This document shows positions 57,836 to 64,000 of a stretch of DNA of 64,000 nt, in pieces. The notes under the pieces were generated by a model, which saw only the letters and a program-made list of their open reading frames with translations, did not search any database and was not told where the DNA came from. The position numbers and the translations under genes are program-made. This stretch comes from CAUYXS01 sp965248495. Its GTDB lineage: Bacteria; Chloroflexota; Dehalococcoidia; Lucifugimonadales; Australimonadaceae. The stretch spans positions 992,001-1,056,000 of the forward strand of contig CBDFJL010000003.1 of the NCBI GenBank assembly GCA_965248495.1, in the 5' to 3' direction. The first letter of the stretch is position 1; every line of letters starts with the position of its first letter.

Positions 57836-58529
57836 GGCGAGGGGGGCCTGACTGGCTTGAGCCCGGCCGGGCCGGGCGGTCACCCACCGGTTTGATGCCG
57901 ACCCTTCGGCCCGCACCCTCGCCGGTGCTCTCGGTGGTCACGCTGGTGCTTTCGGCAAGGGCCATGTGGACGATGCGGCGGTCCGCGGCCGACATCGGCT
58001 CAAGCTGCACAGGCCGGCCGGTGCTCACGGCGCGCCGCGCCATCTGGTCCGCCAGCCGTCGGAGGTTCTCTTCGCGACGATGCCGGTAGTGCTCGATGTC
58101 GATGACGACCGGCGTCACCTCTCCACCCTCCCGATCGCGCTGCGCCAGGATGGTGTTCACGATGAACTGAAACGAGCGCAGCGTGTCTCCCTGCTTGCCG
58201 ATCAGCAAGCCGGCGTCCTCGCCCTGCACGTCGATCAGCGCCGGGTCTTCGGGCCCGCTGCCGGTACTGCGGATGGTCGCGCGCGCCTGGGCGTCCAGCT
58301 TGCCTAGAATCTCCGTGACGATGGCAAGAGCGGCACCGGAAGGCCCGCCGCTGTCGATGCGGCGAACGCGGACCTTGGCGGGTTCCGCTCCGATACCGAG
58401 GATGCCCGACCGGCCGTAGCTAACGACGTCGACGGCGAGCTCGTTTCGGCCGACGCCGAGCTCGATTGTCGCCAGCTCGATCGCCTCGTCCACCGTCTTC
58501 CCCGTTAGCTCGAGGCTGTCGTTCTCCAT
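57813..58529 (-). CDS. jag: RNA-binding protein Jag/KhpB
   Basis: A 238-residue protein. The Jag_N domain (residues 1-55, SLELTGKTVDEAIELATIELGV, GRSGILGIGAEPAKVRV) is followed by a KH domain with GLLIGKQGDTLRSFQFIVN near 115 and an R3H-like domain near 165-200 (REENLRRLADQMARRAV, EPMSAADRRIVHMAL). The C-terminal tail is Gly/Pro/Arg-rich. KhpB proteins bind many RNAs and influence cell division or elongation in Gram-positive bacteria. Its start is inside the end of yidC by 110 nt, in a different frame. Confidence 0.92.
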   Translation of the reverse strand: MENDSLELTGKTVDEAIELATIELGVGRNELAVDVVSYGRSGILGIGAEPAKVRVRRIDSGGPSGAALAIVTEILGKLDAQARATIRSTGSGPEDPALIDVQGEDAGLLIGKQGDTLRSFQFIVNTILAQRDREGGEVTPVVIDIEHYRHRREENLRRLADQMARRAVSTGRPVQLEPMSAADRRIVHMALAESTSVTTESTGEGAGRRVGIKPVGDRPARPGSSQSGPPRRGPTRPD

Positions 58530-59358
58530 CCGAGGCCTCCTGTACCGGCGGAGGGGGTAGCGCCGTGCCCCTGGCAGCGGGAAGCGGCTCCGGCCTCGCC
58601 AGACCCGGGATCGCGTTGAGCAGGTTACCCCAACCGGTGACGAATGATTGGATGATGATTCCCACCAGGTTCGAAACGACCCAGTAGATGACCAGTCCGC
58701 CAGGGAAGAAGAGGCTGAAGAGCCCGAACATGATCGGGAACAACCACACCATCATCCTCTGGGTCGAGGCCTGGGTAGGGTCGGCGCTGCGTACCTGGAC
58801 CATGCGCTGCTGGATGAACATGGTGATGCCCGAGAGCCCCACCAGCGCCAGCCCGAGCACGTTCCGGTCGCGTGACGGTTCGATGGCCAGGTCCATGCCG
58901 AGGAACGCTCGGTTGACCGGGACCGCCGAGTCCAACATTGGCAGCCACGAGTACAGACGGCTGGAAAGCCCGGCCAGGTTCTCCGGCGTGAAGGGCAGCA
59001 CGTTGTTGATGGCCCAGAACAGGCCGATGAAGATCGGCATCTGGACGACCAACGGTCCGAGGCAGCCGATGGGGTTCACCCCCATCTCCTTGTAGGTCCG
59101 CATCATCTCGGAGCCGCGCTTCTGCGGGTCGTTCTTGTAGCGCTCCTGGATCTCGCGCAGCCTTGGCTGGAGCGCCTGCATCTTCTGGGTCGAGCGCACC
59201 TGTTTCACCACCAACGGGTAGGTCGCCCCACGGACCAGCAGCGTGAACACGATGATCGCCAGACCCAGGTTGCTGAACAGGATGACGTAGAGCAGCATCA
59301 GGGTGTTCGTCATCGGCTTGGTGACGACCTCGTTCCAGAGCAGCCCTAGGAACTCCAT
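58420..59358 (-). CDS. yidC: Membrane protein insertase YidC
   Basis: A 312-residue YidC/Oxa1 insertase with five membrane helices. The conserved groove Arg is in LLVRGATYPL near residue 43. KMQALQPRLREIQERYKNDPQKRG is the cytoplasmic C1 hairpin, and GCLGPLVVQMPIFIGLFWAINN and FPIMFGLFSLFFPGGLVIYWVVSNLVGI are the later helices. The C-terminal tail is hydrophilic and very basic (ARRRPKRARRRRR), suitable for ribosome binding. The last 110 nt lie over the jag start. It is in the standard rnpA-yidD-yidC-jag order, with a lipoprotein gene inserted between yidD and yidC. Confidence 0.95.
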   Translation of the reverse strand: MEFLGLLWNEVVTKPMTNTLMLLYVILFSNLGLAIIVFTLLVRGATYPLVVKQVRSTQKMQALQPRLREIQERYKNDPQKRGSEMMRTYKEMGVNPIGCLGPLVVQMPIFIGLFWAINNVLPFTPENLAGLSSRLYSWLPMLDSAVPVNRAFLGMDLAIEPSRDRNVLGLALVGLSGITMFIQQRMVQVRSADPTQASTQRMMVWLFPIMFGLFSLFFPGGLVIYWVVSNLVGIIIQSFVTGWGNLLNAIPGLARPEPLPAARGTALPPPPVQEASDGERQPRANGEDGGRGDRAGDNRARRRPKRARRRRR

Positions 59359-59361
59359 GGC

Positions 59362-60531
59362 CTAGCTCCCCGCCTCGAGGTCGCGTTCCCACAACAGTCG
59401 GCGATCCGCGACGTCGTAGGCGCGCAGCACACGATCGAGCGCGTGTACGTACACGACCGAGCCGACCGCCGTCAGCGGAGCGCGGATCTTGTCCCCGACG
59501 CGCTGGTCCCAGAGCCGTGCGCCCGTAGCGGCGCTCAGCACCACGATGTTCTCGTCGTCGGAGCCGACCACCACGGCGTCGCCGACCACCACGGGGGAGG
59601 AGATGATCGGACCGATGTCCCCCTCCGCCGGATAGGTCCAGACCAAGCGTCGTGTTCTCAGGTCGATGGCGTACAGTCGTCCGTCAAGGCTCGGTGCGAA
59701 CACGCGGCTCCCGTCCGTCGCCGCCCCTGCCCAGAACCAGTTGTCCGCCTCCAGCACGGGAGATGCACCTGCGGTCTCGAGGTCGACCACGAAGAAGGTC
59801 TGGTTGAACGAGCCAATGTAGATCTTCTCGTCGAGTACCAGAGCCGGTGCCGTGATCCCGCCCTCCAGGTCCACCGGCTCCAGCCAGATCGACTCGCAAC
59901 CGGCGATGGCGACCGCGTGCAGCTTGTGCAACAGGTCACCGAAGTAGGCGATCCCGTCCACGACCACGGGAGTCGACCAGATTGCGCCCACCGGGTCGTC
60001 GCCCCGCGCGGGGTAGACGCAGACCTCGCGCAGGTCTTCGTCCAGCACGTACAACCGGCCGGTATCGGCCGACTCCGAGCCCCCGAAGACGATCCTCCTG
60101 CCCACCGCGACCACGGAGCCCATGATCCCCTTCGAGAGCCGGTCGCCTTCGATCTCGAAGGAGGTCGCCAGCGTCAAGCCGAGCGCGTCGAGGGCGTAGA
60201 CCACCCCGTCGAATCCGCCGACGTACACTCGGCCGTCCGCGACCGCCGGTATGCCGTAGAAACCAGGGAACGCGTCGGTCCTGCCGGCGCTGGGCGCTTC
60301 GAACGTATTCGTGATTCGGCCCTGCGCCTCGAGATCGACGGCAAACACCTTGCCGTCGCGCGTGCCCACGTAGCCCGTTGACCCGTCCACGGCGAGCCCC
60401 GACCACGCCTGCGACGGGGAGGATCGGTTGCCGGCGCAGCCCGTGAGGGCGACGATGACAGCGAGCATCAACAGCACCGCGAAGGGTGCGGGTGCGCGCG
60501 TGGTACCAGGCAGTCTGCCTGAGCGTCCCAA
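59362..60531 (-). CDS. PQQ-like beta-propeller lipoprotein (BamB-like)
   Basis: About 389 residues. A signal peptide with lipobox ALTGC near residue 38 is followed by a beta-propeller made of repeated WSGLAVDGSTGYVGTRDGKVFAVDL-like blades (also PAVADGRVYVGGFDGVVYALD, TPVVVDGIAYFGDLLHKLHAV, SSPVVVGDAVVVGSDDENIVVLSAATGARLWDQ). This is the PQQ-repeat fold of BamB and related proteins, used as a scaffold. A TTG at 60531 with AAGGA about 9 nt upstream is the best start. Placed between yidD and yidC (3 nt before yidC), it may help membrane-protein assembly or export. Confidence 0.8.
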   Translation of the reverse strand: MGRSGRLPGTTRAPAPFAVLLMLAVIVALTGCAGNRSSPSQAWSGLAVDGSTGYVGTRDGKVFAVDLEAQGRITNTFEAPSAGRTDAFPGFYGIPAVADGRVYVGGFDGVVYALDALGLTLATSFEIEGDRLSKGIMGSVVAVGRRIVFGGSESADTGRLYVLDEDLREVCVYPARGDDPVGAIWSTPVVVDGIAYFGDLLHKLHAVAIAGCESIWLEPVDLEGGITAPALVLDEKIYIGSFNQTFFVVDLETAGASPVLEADNWFWAGAATDGSRVFAPSLDGRLYAIDLRTRRLVWTYPAEGDIGPIISSPVVVGDAVVVGSDDENIVVLSAATGARLWDQRVGDKIRAPLTAVGSVVYVHALDRVLRAYDVADRRLLWERDLEAGS

Positions 60532-60613
60532 TCGGTCGGTCCTTCGAGCAGGCCCACGCTCACGCGGGTCGGCTCCCGCCCTGACAGACGTGCCAGGGCG
60601 GCTGAGTTTCGTG

Positions 60614-60829
60614 CTAGTCGGGGACCGGGTCGAAGCCCGAACCCCCCATTGGACGGCAACTGGCCACGCGCCTGAGCGCCAGCCAACCCCCTCGGATAAC
60701 ACCGTGGCGGGCGATCGCTTCCTGGCCGTAGTGCGAGCACGTCGGCTGGTAGCGGCAGGCCCCCGGCCAAATCGGGGATACGGCGTGCTGGTACCATGAG
60801 ATGAGCCGAACGGCCAAAGTTCGCGTCAT
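60614..60829 (-). CDS. yidD: YidD, membrane protein insertion efficiency factor
   Basis: A 71-residue protein that helps YidC-dependent membrane insertion. It has the family pattern VRLISWYQHAVSPIWPGACRYQPTCSHYGQEAI with the conserved Cys pair region CRYQPTC, and then RGGWLALRRVASCRPMGGSGFDPVP. The ATG at 60829 overlaps the rnpA stop by 4 nt. It lies between rnpA and the propeller lipoprotein. Confidence 0.95.
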   Translation of the reverse strand: MTRTLAVRLISWYQHAVSPIWPGACRYQPTCSHYGQEAIARHGVIRGGWLALRRVASCRPMGGSGFDPVPD

Positions 60830-61353
60830 TTCCGATCCCCACTGCTTCCCATCTCTGGCTCCACGAGCAGGTCGGCCCGACGAGTGACCTCTAGGACCGC
60901 CTGGCGCACCCCCGCGAAGTCGGCCGCGGCCGCCGGTGGCCGCGCAATGAACAGCAAGTCCCACCCATCGCGTACGCCGGCCCGGCGCACCACCTCCCGC
61001 ATCCGGCGCCGCAGCCGGTTCCGCATTACCGCGGACTTCGCCACCCGACGCCCTACCACGAACCCGAACCGCGAGTAGGGGAGCGAGTTCCGCGCCACCC
61101 GAAGGGTGAGGAGGCGATGCGGCTGCGAACTCCCGCGCTTCCGGAGCGCCTGGATGTCAGCGCTGCGCCTGAGCCGACGCTCCCGGGGCAGCGACTCCGT
61201 GCGAAGCCGTTCCGTACTCGCGAGGACGCCTAGACCGTCAGCAGGTGCCGGCCCTTGAACCGACGCCGGCTCAATATCCTGCGTCCGCCGGGCGTGGCCA
61301 TGCGACCGCGAAACCCGTGAACTCGGGCTCGACGCCGCTTTTTTGGCTGCCAT
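60826..61353 (-). CDS. rnpA: RNase P protein component RnpA, apparently extended over rpmH
   Basis: The conserved part (residues about 55-175) has LPRERRLRRSADIQALRKRG, FGFVVGRRVAKSAVMRNRLRRRMREVVR and WDLLFIARPPAAAADFAGV, so it is RnpA, which binds RNase P RNA for tRNA 5' processing. Between the rpmH stop (61230) and this core there is no in-frame ATG, GTG or TTG. The frame is open upstream through the whole of rpmH to an ATG at 61353, only 14 nt after the rpmH ATG, giving 175 residues with a 55-residue basic/Ser/Ala extension. A CTG at 61191 would give a normal 121-residue protein. The nested arrangement mirrors the one reported in Thermus. Confidence 0.75.
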   Translation of the reverse strand: MAAKKAASSPSSRVSRSHGHARRTQDIEPASVQGPAPADGLGVLASTERLRTESLPRERRLRRSADIQALRKRGSSQPHRLLTLRVARNSLPYSRFGFVVGRRVAKSAVMRNRLRRRMREVVRRAGVRDGWDLLFIARPPAAAADFAGVRQAVLEVTRRADLLVEPEMGSSGDRK

Positions 61354-61367
61354 GTTCGCTTCGGCAT
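61230..61367 (-). CDS. rpmH: Large-subunit ribosomal protein bL34
   Basis: A 45-residue ribosomal protein: MPKRTWQPKKRRRARVHGFR, continuing with GRMATPGGRRILSRRRFKGR and ending HLLTV. The sequence is a full normal L34 and is the first gene after the promoter at 61413-61442. Codon 5 onward is overlapped in another frame by the extended rnpA frame. dnaA, often next to rpmH, is absent; tlyA is divergent instead. Confidence 0.96.
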   Translation of the reverse strand: MPKRTWQPKKRRRARVHGFRGRMATPGGRRILSRRRFKGRHLLTV

Positions 61368-61412
61368 ATTGTCGGCAATGCGGCCGTTGTCGGCCCGCCT
61401 TCCCTGTGGTCG

Positions 61413-61442
61413 AGTATAATCTCGCCTCGCTGGGAGTGTCAA
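61413..61442 (-). promoter_or_regulatory. Promoter of the rpmH-rnpA-yidD-yidC-jag run
   Basis: On the minus strand TTGACA (61442-61437) and TATACT (61418-61413) are separated by 18 bp; TTATAC one base upstream gives a 17-bp spacer. It lies about 46 nt before the rpmH start. The same stretch reads TATAAT on the plus strand (61415-61420), but with no matching -35 for tlyA. Confidence 0.75.
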
Positions 61443-61530
61443 AGGAAGCCGAGTACAAAGCCGTACGTGTCGCCTCATGGCTGATCGGAATTGTCCATGT
61501 CTGGACCCACCGATGGGAGAGCCTGAGCGA

Positions 61531-62307
61531 ATGCAGTCCCAGCCGGCACAGCCGCGGCAAGCCCCGGCGGCGAGGAAGCCCCGCCGTGTCCGTGCCGACC
61601 TGCTGCTCGTCGAGCGCGGGCTGGCCGTGTCCCCCTCCCAGGCCCACACGCTCCTGCGGGCCGGGGCGGTCTTTTCGCGCGATATGCGGGTGGAGACACC
61701 CGGCCAGATGGTCGCCGCTGACGCTCCGCTTCGGCTTGCCGAGCGGCAGCAGTACGTCGGCAGGGGAGGGCAGAAGCTGGCGGAGGCATTGGCGTCGTTC
61801 GGGCTCGACGTCAAGGACATGACCGCCCTTGACGTCGGTGCGTCCACCGGCGGGTTCACCGACTGCCTGCTCCAGGCCGGCGCCAGGTGCGTCTACGCTG
61901 TCGACGTTGGCAGAGCCCAGCTCGCCGAGCGGCTTCGGGGAGACCCGCGCGTCGTCTCCATGGAGCAGACCAACGCCCGCCAGCCCTTCCATCTCCCCCG
62001 GGCGGTCGACCTGGTTGTGGCCGACGTCTCCTTCATCTCGCTCCGATTGGTGCTGCCGCCCGCGCTGGTTCACTTGCGCGCCGGGGGCCAAGCGCTGGTC
62101 TTGGTCAAACCGCAGTTCGAGGCGGGCCGCGGTGCCGTCGGCAAAGGCGGCGTGGTGAGCGATCCGATGACGCATGCGAGCGTGGTGGGCGGTTTCTGCC
62201 TATGGGCTATCCAGCGGGGGCTGCGGCTCCTTGGCGTCCGAGGGAGCGTGCTGGCGGGCGATGCCGGGAACCGAGAGTACTTCGTGCTGCTGCGCCAGGA
62301 CGCGTAG
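61531..62307 (+). CDS. tlyA: TlyA-family rRNA methyltransferase
   Basis: A 258-residue protein. The N-terminal S4 RNA-binding domain (about 20-80: RRVRADLLLVERGLAVSPSQAHTLLRAGAVF) is followed by an FtsJ-like methyltransferase. The SAM site is LDVGASTGGFTDCLLQAGA near residue 95, with VADVSFISLRLVLPP near 165 and LVKPQFEAGRGAVGKGG near 193. TlyA methylates 2'-O of C1409 in 16S and C1920 in 23S rRNA, and its loss gives capreomycin resistance in mycobacteria. GGGAGAG lies 8 nt before the ATG at 61531. It is divergent from rpmH. Confidence 0.92.
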   Translation: MQSQPAQPRQAPAARKPRRVRADLLLVERGLAVSPSQAHTLLRAGAVFSRDMRVETPGQMVAADAPLRLAERQQYVGRGGQKLAEALASFGLDVKDMTALDVGASTGGFTDCLLQAGARCVYAVDVGRAQLAERLRGDPRVVSMEQTNARQPFHLPRAVDLVVADVSFISLRLVLPPALVHLRAGGQALVLVKPQFEAGRGAVGKGGVVSDPMTHASVVGGFCLWAIQRGLRLLGVRGSVLAGDAGNREYFVLLRQDA

Positions 62308-62345
62308 CGCGACCCAACCGCTTGCCGAACCGGGTGCTGGCCCTC

Positions 62346-62374
62346 ATGACGCCAGCCGCCCGCGCAAGTACAAT
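62346..62374 (+). promoter_or_regulatory. Promoter upstream of purF
   Basis: ATGACG (62346-62351) and TACAAT (62369-62374) are separated by 17 bp and lie 56 nt before the purF start. The -10 hexamer is inside the first copy of a 14-bp direct repeat. Confidence 0.6.
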
Positions 62375-62394
62375 GTAACTGCGCAAGTGCAATG
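62362..62394 (+). repeat. Direct repeat in the purF leader
   Basis: GCGCAAGTACAATG at 62362-62375 and GCGCAAGTGCAATG at 62381-62394 differ at one base and have a 19-bp period. The first overlaps the -10 hexamer and the second the expected transcription start. The position suits a repressor such as a purine-responsive regulator, but no known PurR consensus is recognisable. Confidence 0.6.
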
Positions 62395-62429
62395 GGGATT
62401 CAGTCCGCGCGCAACGGGAGGCTGCGTTC

Positions 62430-63896
62430 GTGGCCATCGTCGCCCGTCCATCGAACAGCTCCGACGACGTTCCCCACGACGAGTGTGGGGTTCTCGGCGC
62501 ATACCTCCCCGGTGCCATAGGCGCCGAAGTGGCTCGTATCGCCTTCTTCGGGCTGTTCGCCCTCCAACACCGGGGGCAGGAGAGCGCGGGCATGGCCGTA
62601 GGTGACGGCCAAACGCTGCGCGACCACGCCAACATGGGGCTCGTGTCCACCGTCTTCCGCCAGGAGGACTTGGAGCGTCTGCCGGGTCACGTCGTCATCG
62701 GCCACACGCGTTACTCGACGATGGGGTCGAGCAACCTGATCAACGTTCAGCCGATTGTCTCCAAGAGCCCGTCGATTGAGCTGGCCCTCGGCCACAACGG
62801 CAACGTCATCAACGCGGCCGAGCTTAGGGACAGACTGTACGACGAGTTCGGCGTCACCTGCACCACCACCACGGACTCCGAAGTGGTCGCTCACCTCATG
62901 GCGTGGGCCCCGGTCCCGGATTGGGCCGGCCGCGCCGCCTACCTCATGCGCGCCTTAAAGGGCGCATACTCGCTCGTCGTTGCCACCAAGGACACGCTGG
63001 TCGCAATGCGGGACCCGCTGGGCGTTCGGCCGCTGTGTCTGGGTAAGTACGGGACCGGGTGGGTCGTCGCCTCCGAGAGCTCTGCGCTGGACCACGTGGG
63101 CGCGCAGTTCGTCCGCGAGATCGAGCCGGGTGAGACCATCGTCGTCGACCACCACGGCCTGACCAGCATCCCCTGCGCGGTCCCCAACGCAACGACAGCG
63201 CACTGCGTCTTCGAGCACATCTACTTCGCGCGGCCGGACTCGATCCTTGAGGGTCGCTTAACTCATATGACCCGCCAGCGCATGGGTGCGGCCCTGGCCA
63301 GGGAGTACCCCGTCGAGGCCGACATGGTTATCCCCGTGCCGGACTCCGCCAACTCGGCCGCCGTCGGGTACGCCAAGGAGTCGGGCCTGCCCTTCGAGTT
63401 CGGACTCATCAAGAACCGCTACGTCGGGCGGACGTTCATCGAGCCCGACCAACACTTTCGCGAACTGGGTGTTCGCAACAAGTTCAACCCGATCCCAGAG
63501 GTCCTCGCCGGCAAGCGCGTTGTCGTTGTGGACGACAGCGTCGTGCGCGGCACCACCACGCCACACGTCGTCGAGCTGCTGCGCAAGGCGGGTGCCGCCG
63601 AGGTTCACATGCGCGTCTGCGCGCCGCCGATCCAGCACCCGTGCCACTTCGGAGTCGACATGGCGACCAAGGGCGAGTTCATCGCCACCGACCGTACCAT
63701 CGATGAGATACGGCAGGTCATCGGCGCCGACTCCCTCGCTTACCTCACCGTCGAGCAGCTCCACGGAGCGGTCAGCGGCAATGCCACCGGAGCCGGCTTC
63801 TGTGACGCCTGCTTCAGCGGCCAGTACCCCATTCCCGTCCAACTTCAGCTGGACAAGTTCACGCTGGAGCGCCCCGTCGCTCCACAGGCCGAGTAA
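62430..63896 (+). CDS. purF: Amidophosphoribosyltransferase PurF
   Basis: A 488-residue enzyme for the first committed step of purine synthesis. A short propeptide precedes the catalytic Cys in HDECGVLGAYLP near residue 19. The Ntn glutaminase domain runs to about 235, and the phosphoribosyltransferase part has VVVVDDSVVRGTTTP near 366. Cysteines in CVFEHIYFARPDS and GFCDACFSG are those that hold the Fe-S cluster in Bacillus-type enzymes. A GTG start with GGGAGG 8 nt upstream is used. A promoter and direct repeat precede it. Confidence 0.95.
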   Translation: MAIVARPSNSSDDVPHDECGVLGAYLPGAIGAEVARIAFFGLFALQHRGQESAGMAVGDGQTLRDHANMGLVSTVFRQEDLERLPGHVVIGHTRYSTMGSSNLINVQPIVSKSPSIELALGHNGNVINAAELRDRLYDEFGVTCTTTTDSEVVAHLMAWAPVPDWAGRAAYLMRALKGAYSLVVATKDTLVAMRDPLGVRPLCLGKYGTGWVVASESSALDHVGAQFVREIEPGETIVVDHHGLTSIPCAVPNATTAHCVFEHIYFARPDSILEGRLTHMTRQRMGAALAREYPVEADMVIPVPDSANSAAVGYAKESGLPFEFGLIKNRYVGRTFIEPDQHFRELGVRNKFNPIPEVLAGKRVVVVDDSVVRGTTTPHVVELLRKAGAAEVHMRVCAPPIQHPCHFGVDMATKGEFIATDRTIDEIRQVIGADSLAYLTVEQLHGAVSGNATGAGFCDACFSGQYPIPVQLQLDKFTLERPVAPQAE

Positions 63897-63908
63897 GCCC
63901 CCCACCCG

Positions 63909-64000
63909 GTGGCCGCGCCCGACCAGACCTCCATTCTCGACCTTCCGTCGCTCGCCGCGTCGCTGCCGCCGGTCGTCAGTCCGCTGTTCAATCGCATCTA
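63909..64000 (+). CDS. Start of an unidentified gene, cut by the window end
   Basis: A GTG at 63909, 12 nt after the purF stop, opens a frame reading AAPDQTSILDLPSLAASLPP and continuing to the window end. Thirty codons are too few to name it. Codon bias is like that of purF, and the close spacing suggests co-transcription. Confidence 0.4.
   Translation, partial: MAAPDQTSILDLPSLAASLPPVVSPLFNRI

Noticed and set aside
61368..61530. Replication origin next to rpmH
   Set aside because: There is no dnaA, dnaN or cluster of DnaA boxes; the gap holds only the rpmH promoter and tlyA leader.
1..64000. CRISPR arrays or insertion sequences
   Set aside because: No regularly spaced repeats and no transposase-like protein were seen on either strand.

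Overview
The window is GC-rich, gene-dense bacterial DNA, most likely a chromosomal segment of a free-living Chloroflexota bacterium. Dehalococcoidia or the SAR202 group is my best guess; this is inference from gene content, since no rRNA is present. The pointers are F420 genes (cofE plus three flavin/F420-binding PPOX proteins), no outer-membrane genes, a type-2 isoleucyl-tRNA synthetase under a T-box, tandem MFS transporters, and an rpmH-rnpA-yidD-lipoprotein-yidC-jag run. GTG and TTG starts are common and convergent genes often share 4 nt at their stops.

Layout. 1-2071: a lipoprotein with internal repeats and a two-gene unit encoding a secreted fibronectin-III protein and a 70-residue protein. 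2072-8650: hydrolases, an EamA transporter, a thiG-thiE-thiS operon behind a TPP riboswitch and terminator, cofE, and a small Rdx/SelW-like gene whose frame crosses an in-frame UGA (selenoprotein candidate). 8662-16623: a decayed prophage. Terminase and several virion-type genes run leftward, while a repressor and an ImmA-like protein run rightward from an operator-rich gap. Portal and adaptor genes are broken and no capsid, protease, tail or integrase gene is visible. 16633-23550: PPOX protein, cysteine hydrolase, uppP, thpR, mug, amidohydrolase, proBA. 23896-32497: mfd, HAD, comF, glyA, GNAT and MFS genes.

32532-37678: rpsF-ssb-rpsR from a clear promoter, then a membrane-anchored PPIase, hom and thrC. 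37782-42214: a sugar/thiol-like set (MshA-like glycosyltransferase, tandem-GNAT protein, PIG-L deacetylase, BcsL-type acetyltransferase) that resembles three of the four mycothiol enzymes. 42244-45050: comEA-comEC. 45184-50369: ilvE, a PAP2 phosphatase lacking one catalytic His, rph, an HtrA lipoprotein and two PPOX genes. 50491-53136: tandem MFS paralogues. 53150-56880: ileS with its T-box. 56894-61442: the leftward rpmH/rnpA cluster, with rpmH apparently nested inside an extended rnpA frame and a 110-nt yidC/jag overlap. 61531-64000: tlyA, purF and the start of another gene.

The most unusual items are the UGA-containing SelW-like gene with a SECIS-like hairpin, the rpmH/rnpA overlap, the altered class-I signature and repeat-derived insertions in IleRS, the catalytically altered ImmA and PAP2 proteins, and the partial mycothiol-like gene set. 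No CRISPR array, rRNA or tRNA gene was found by eye.
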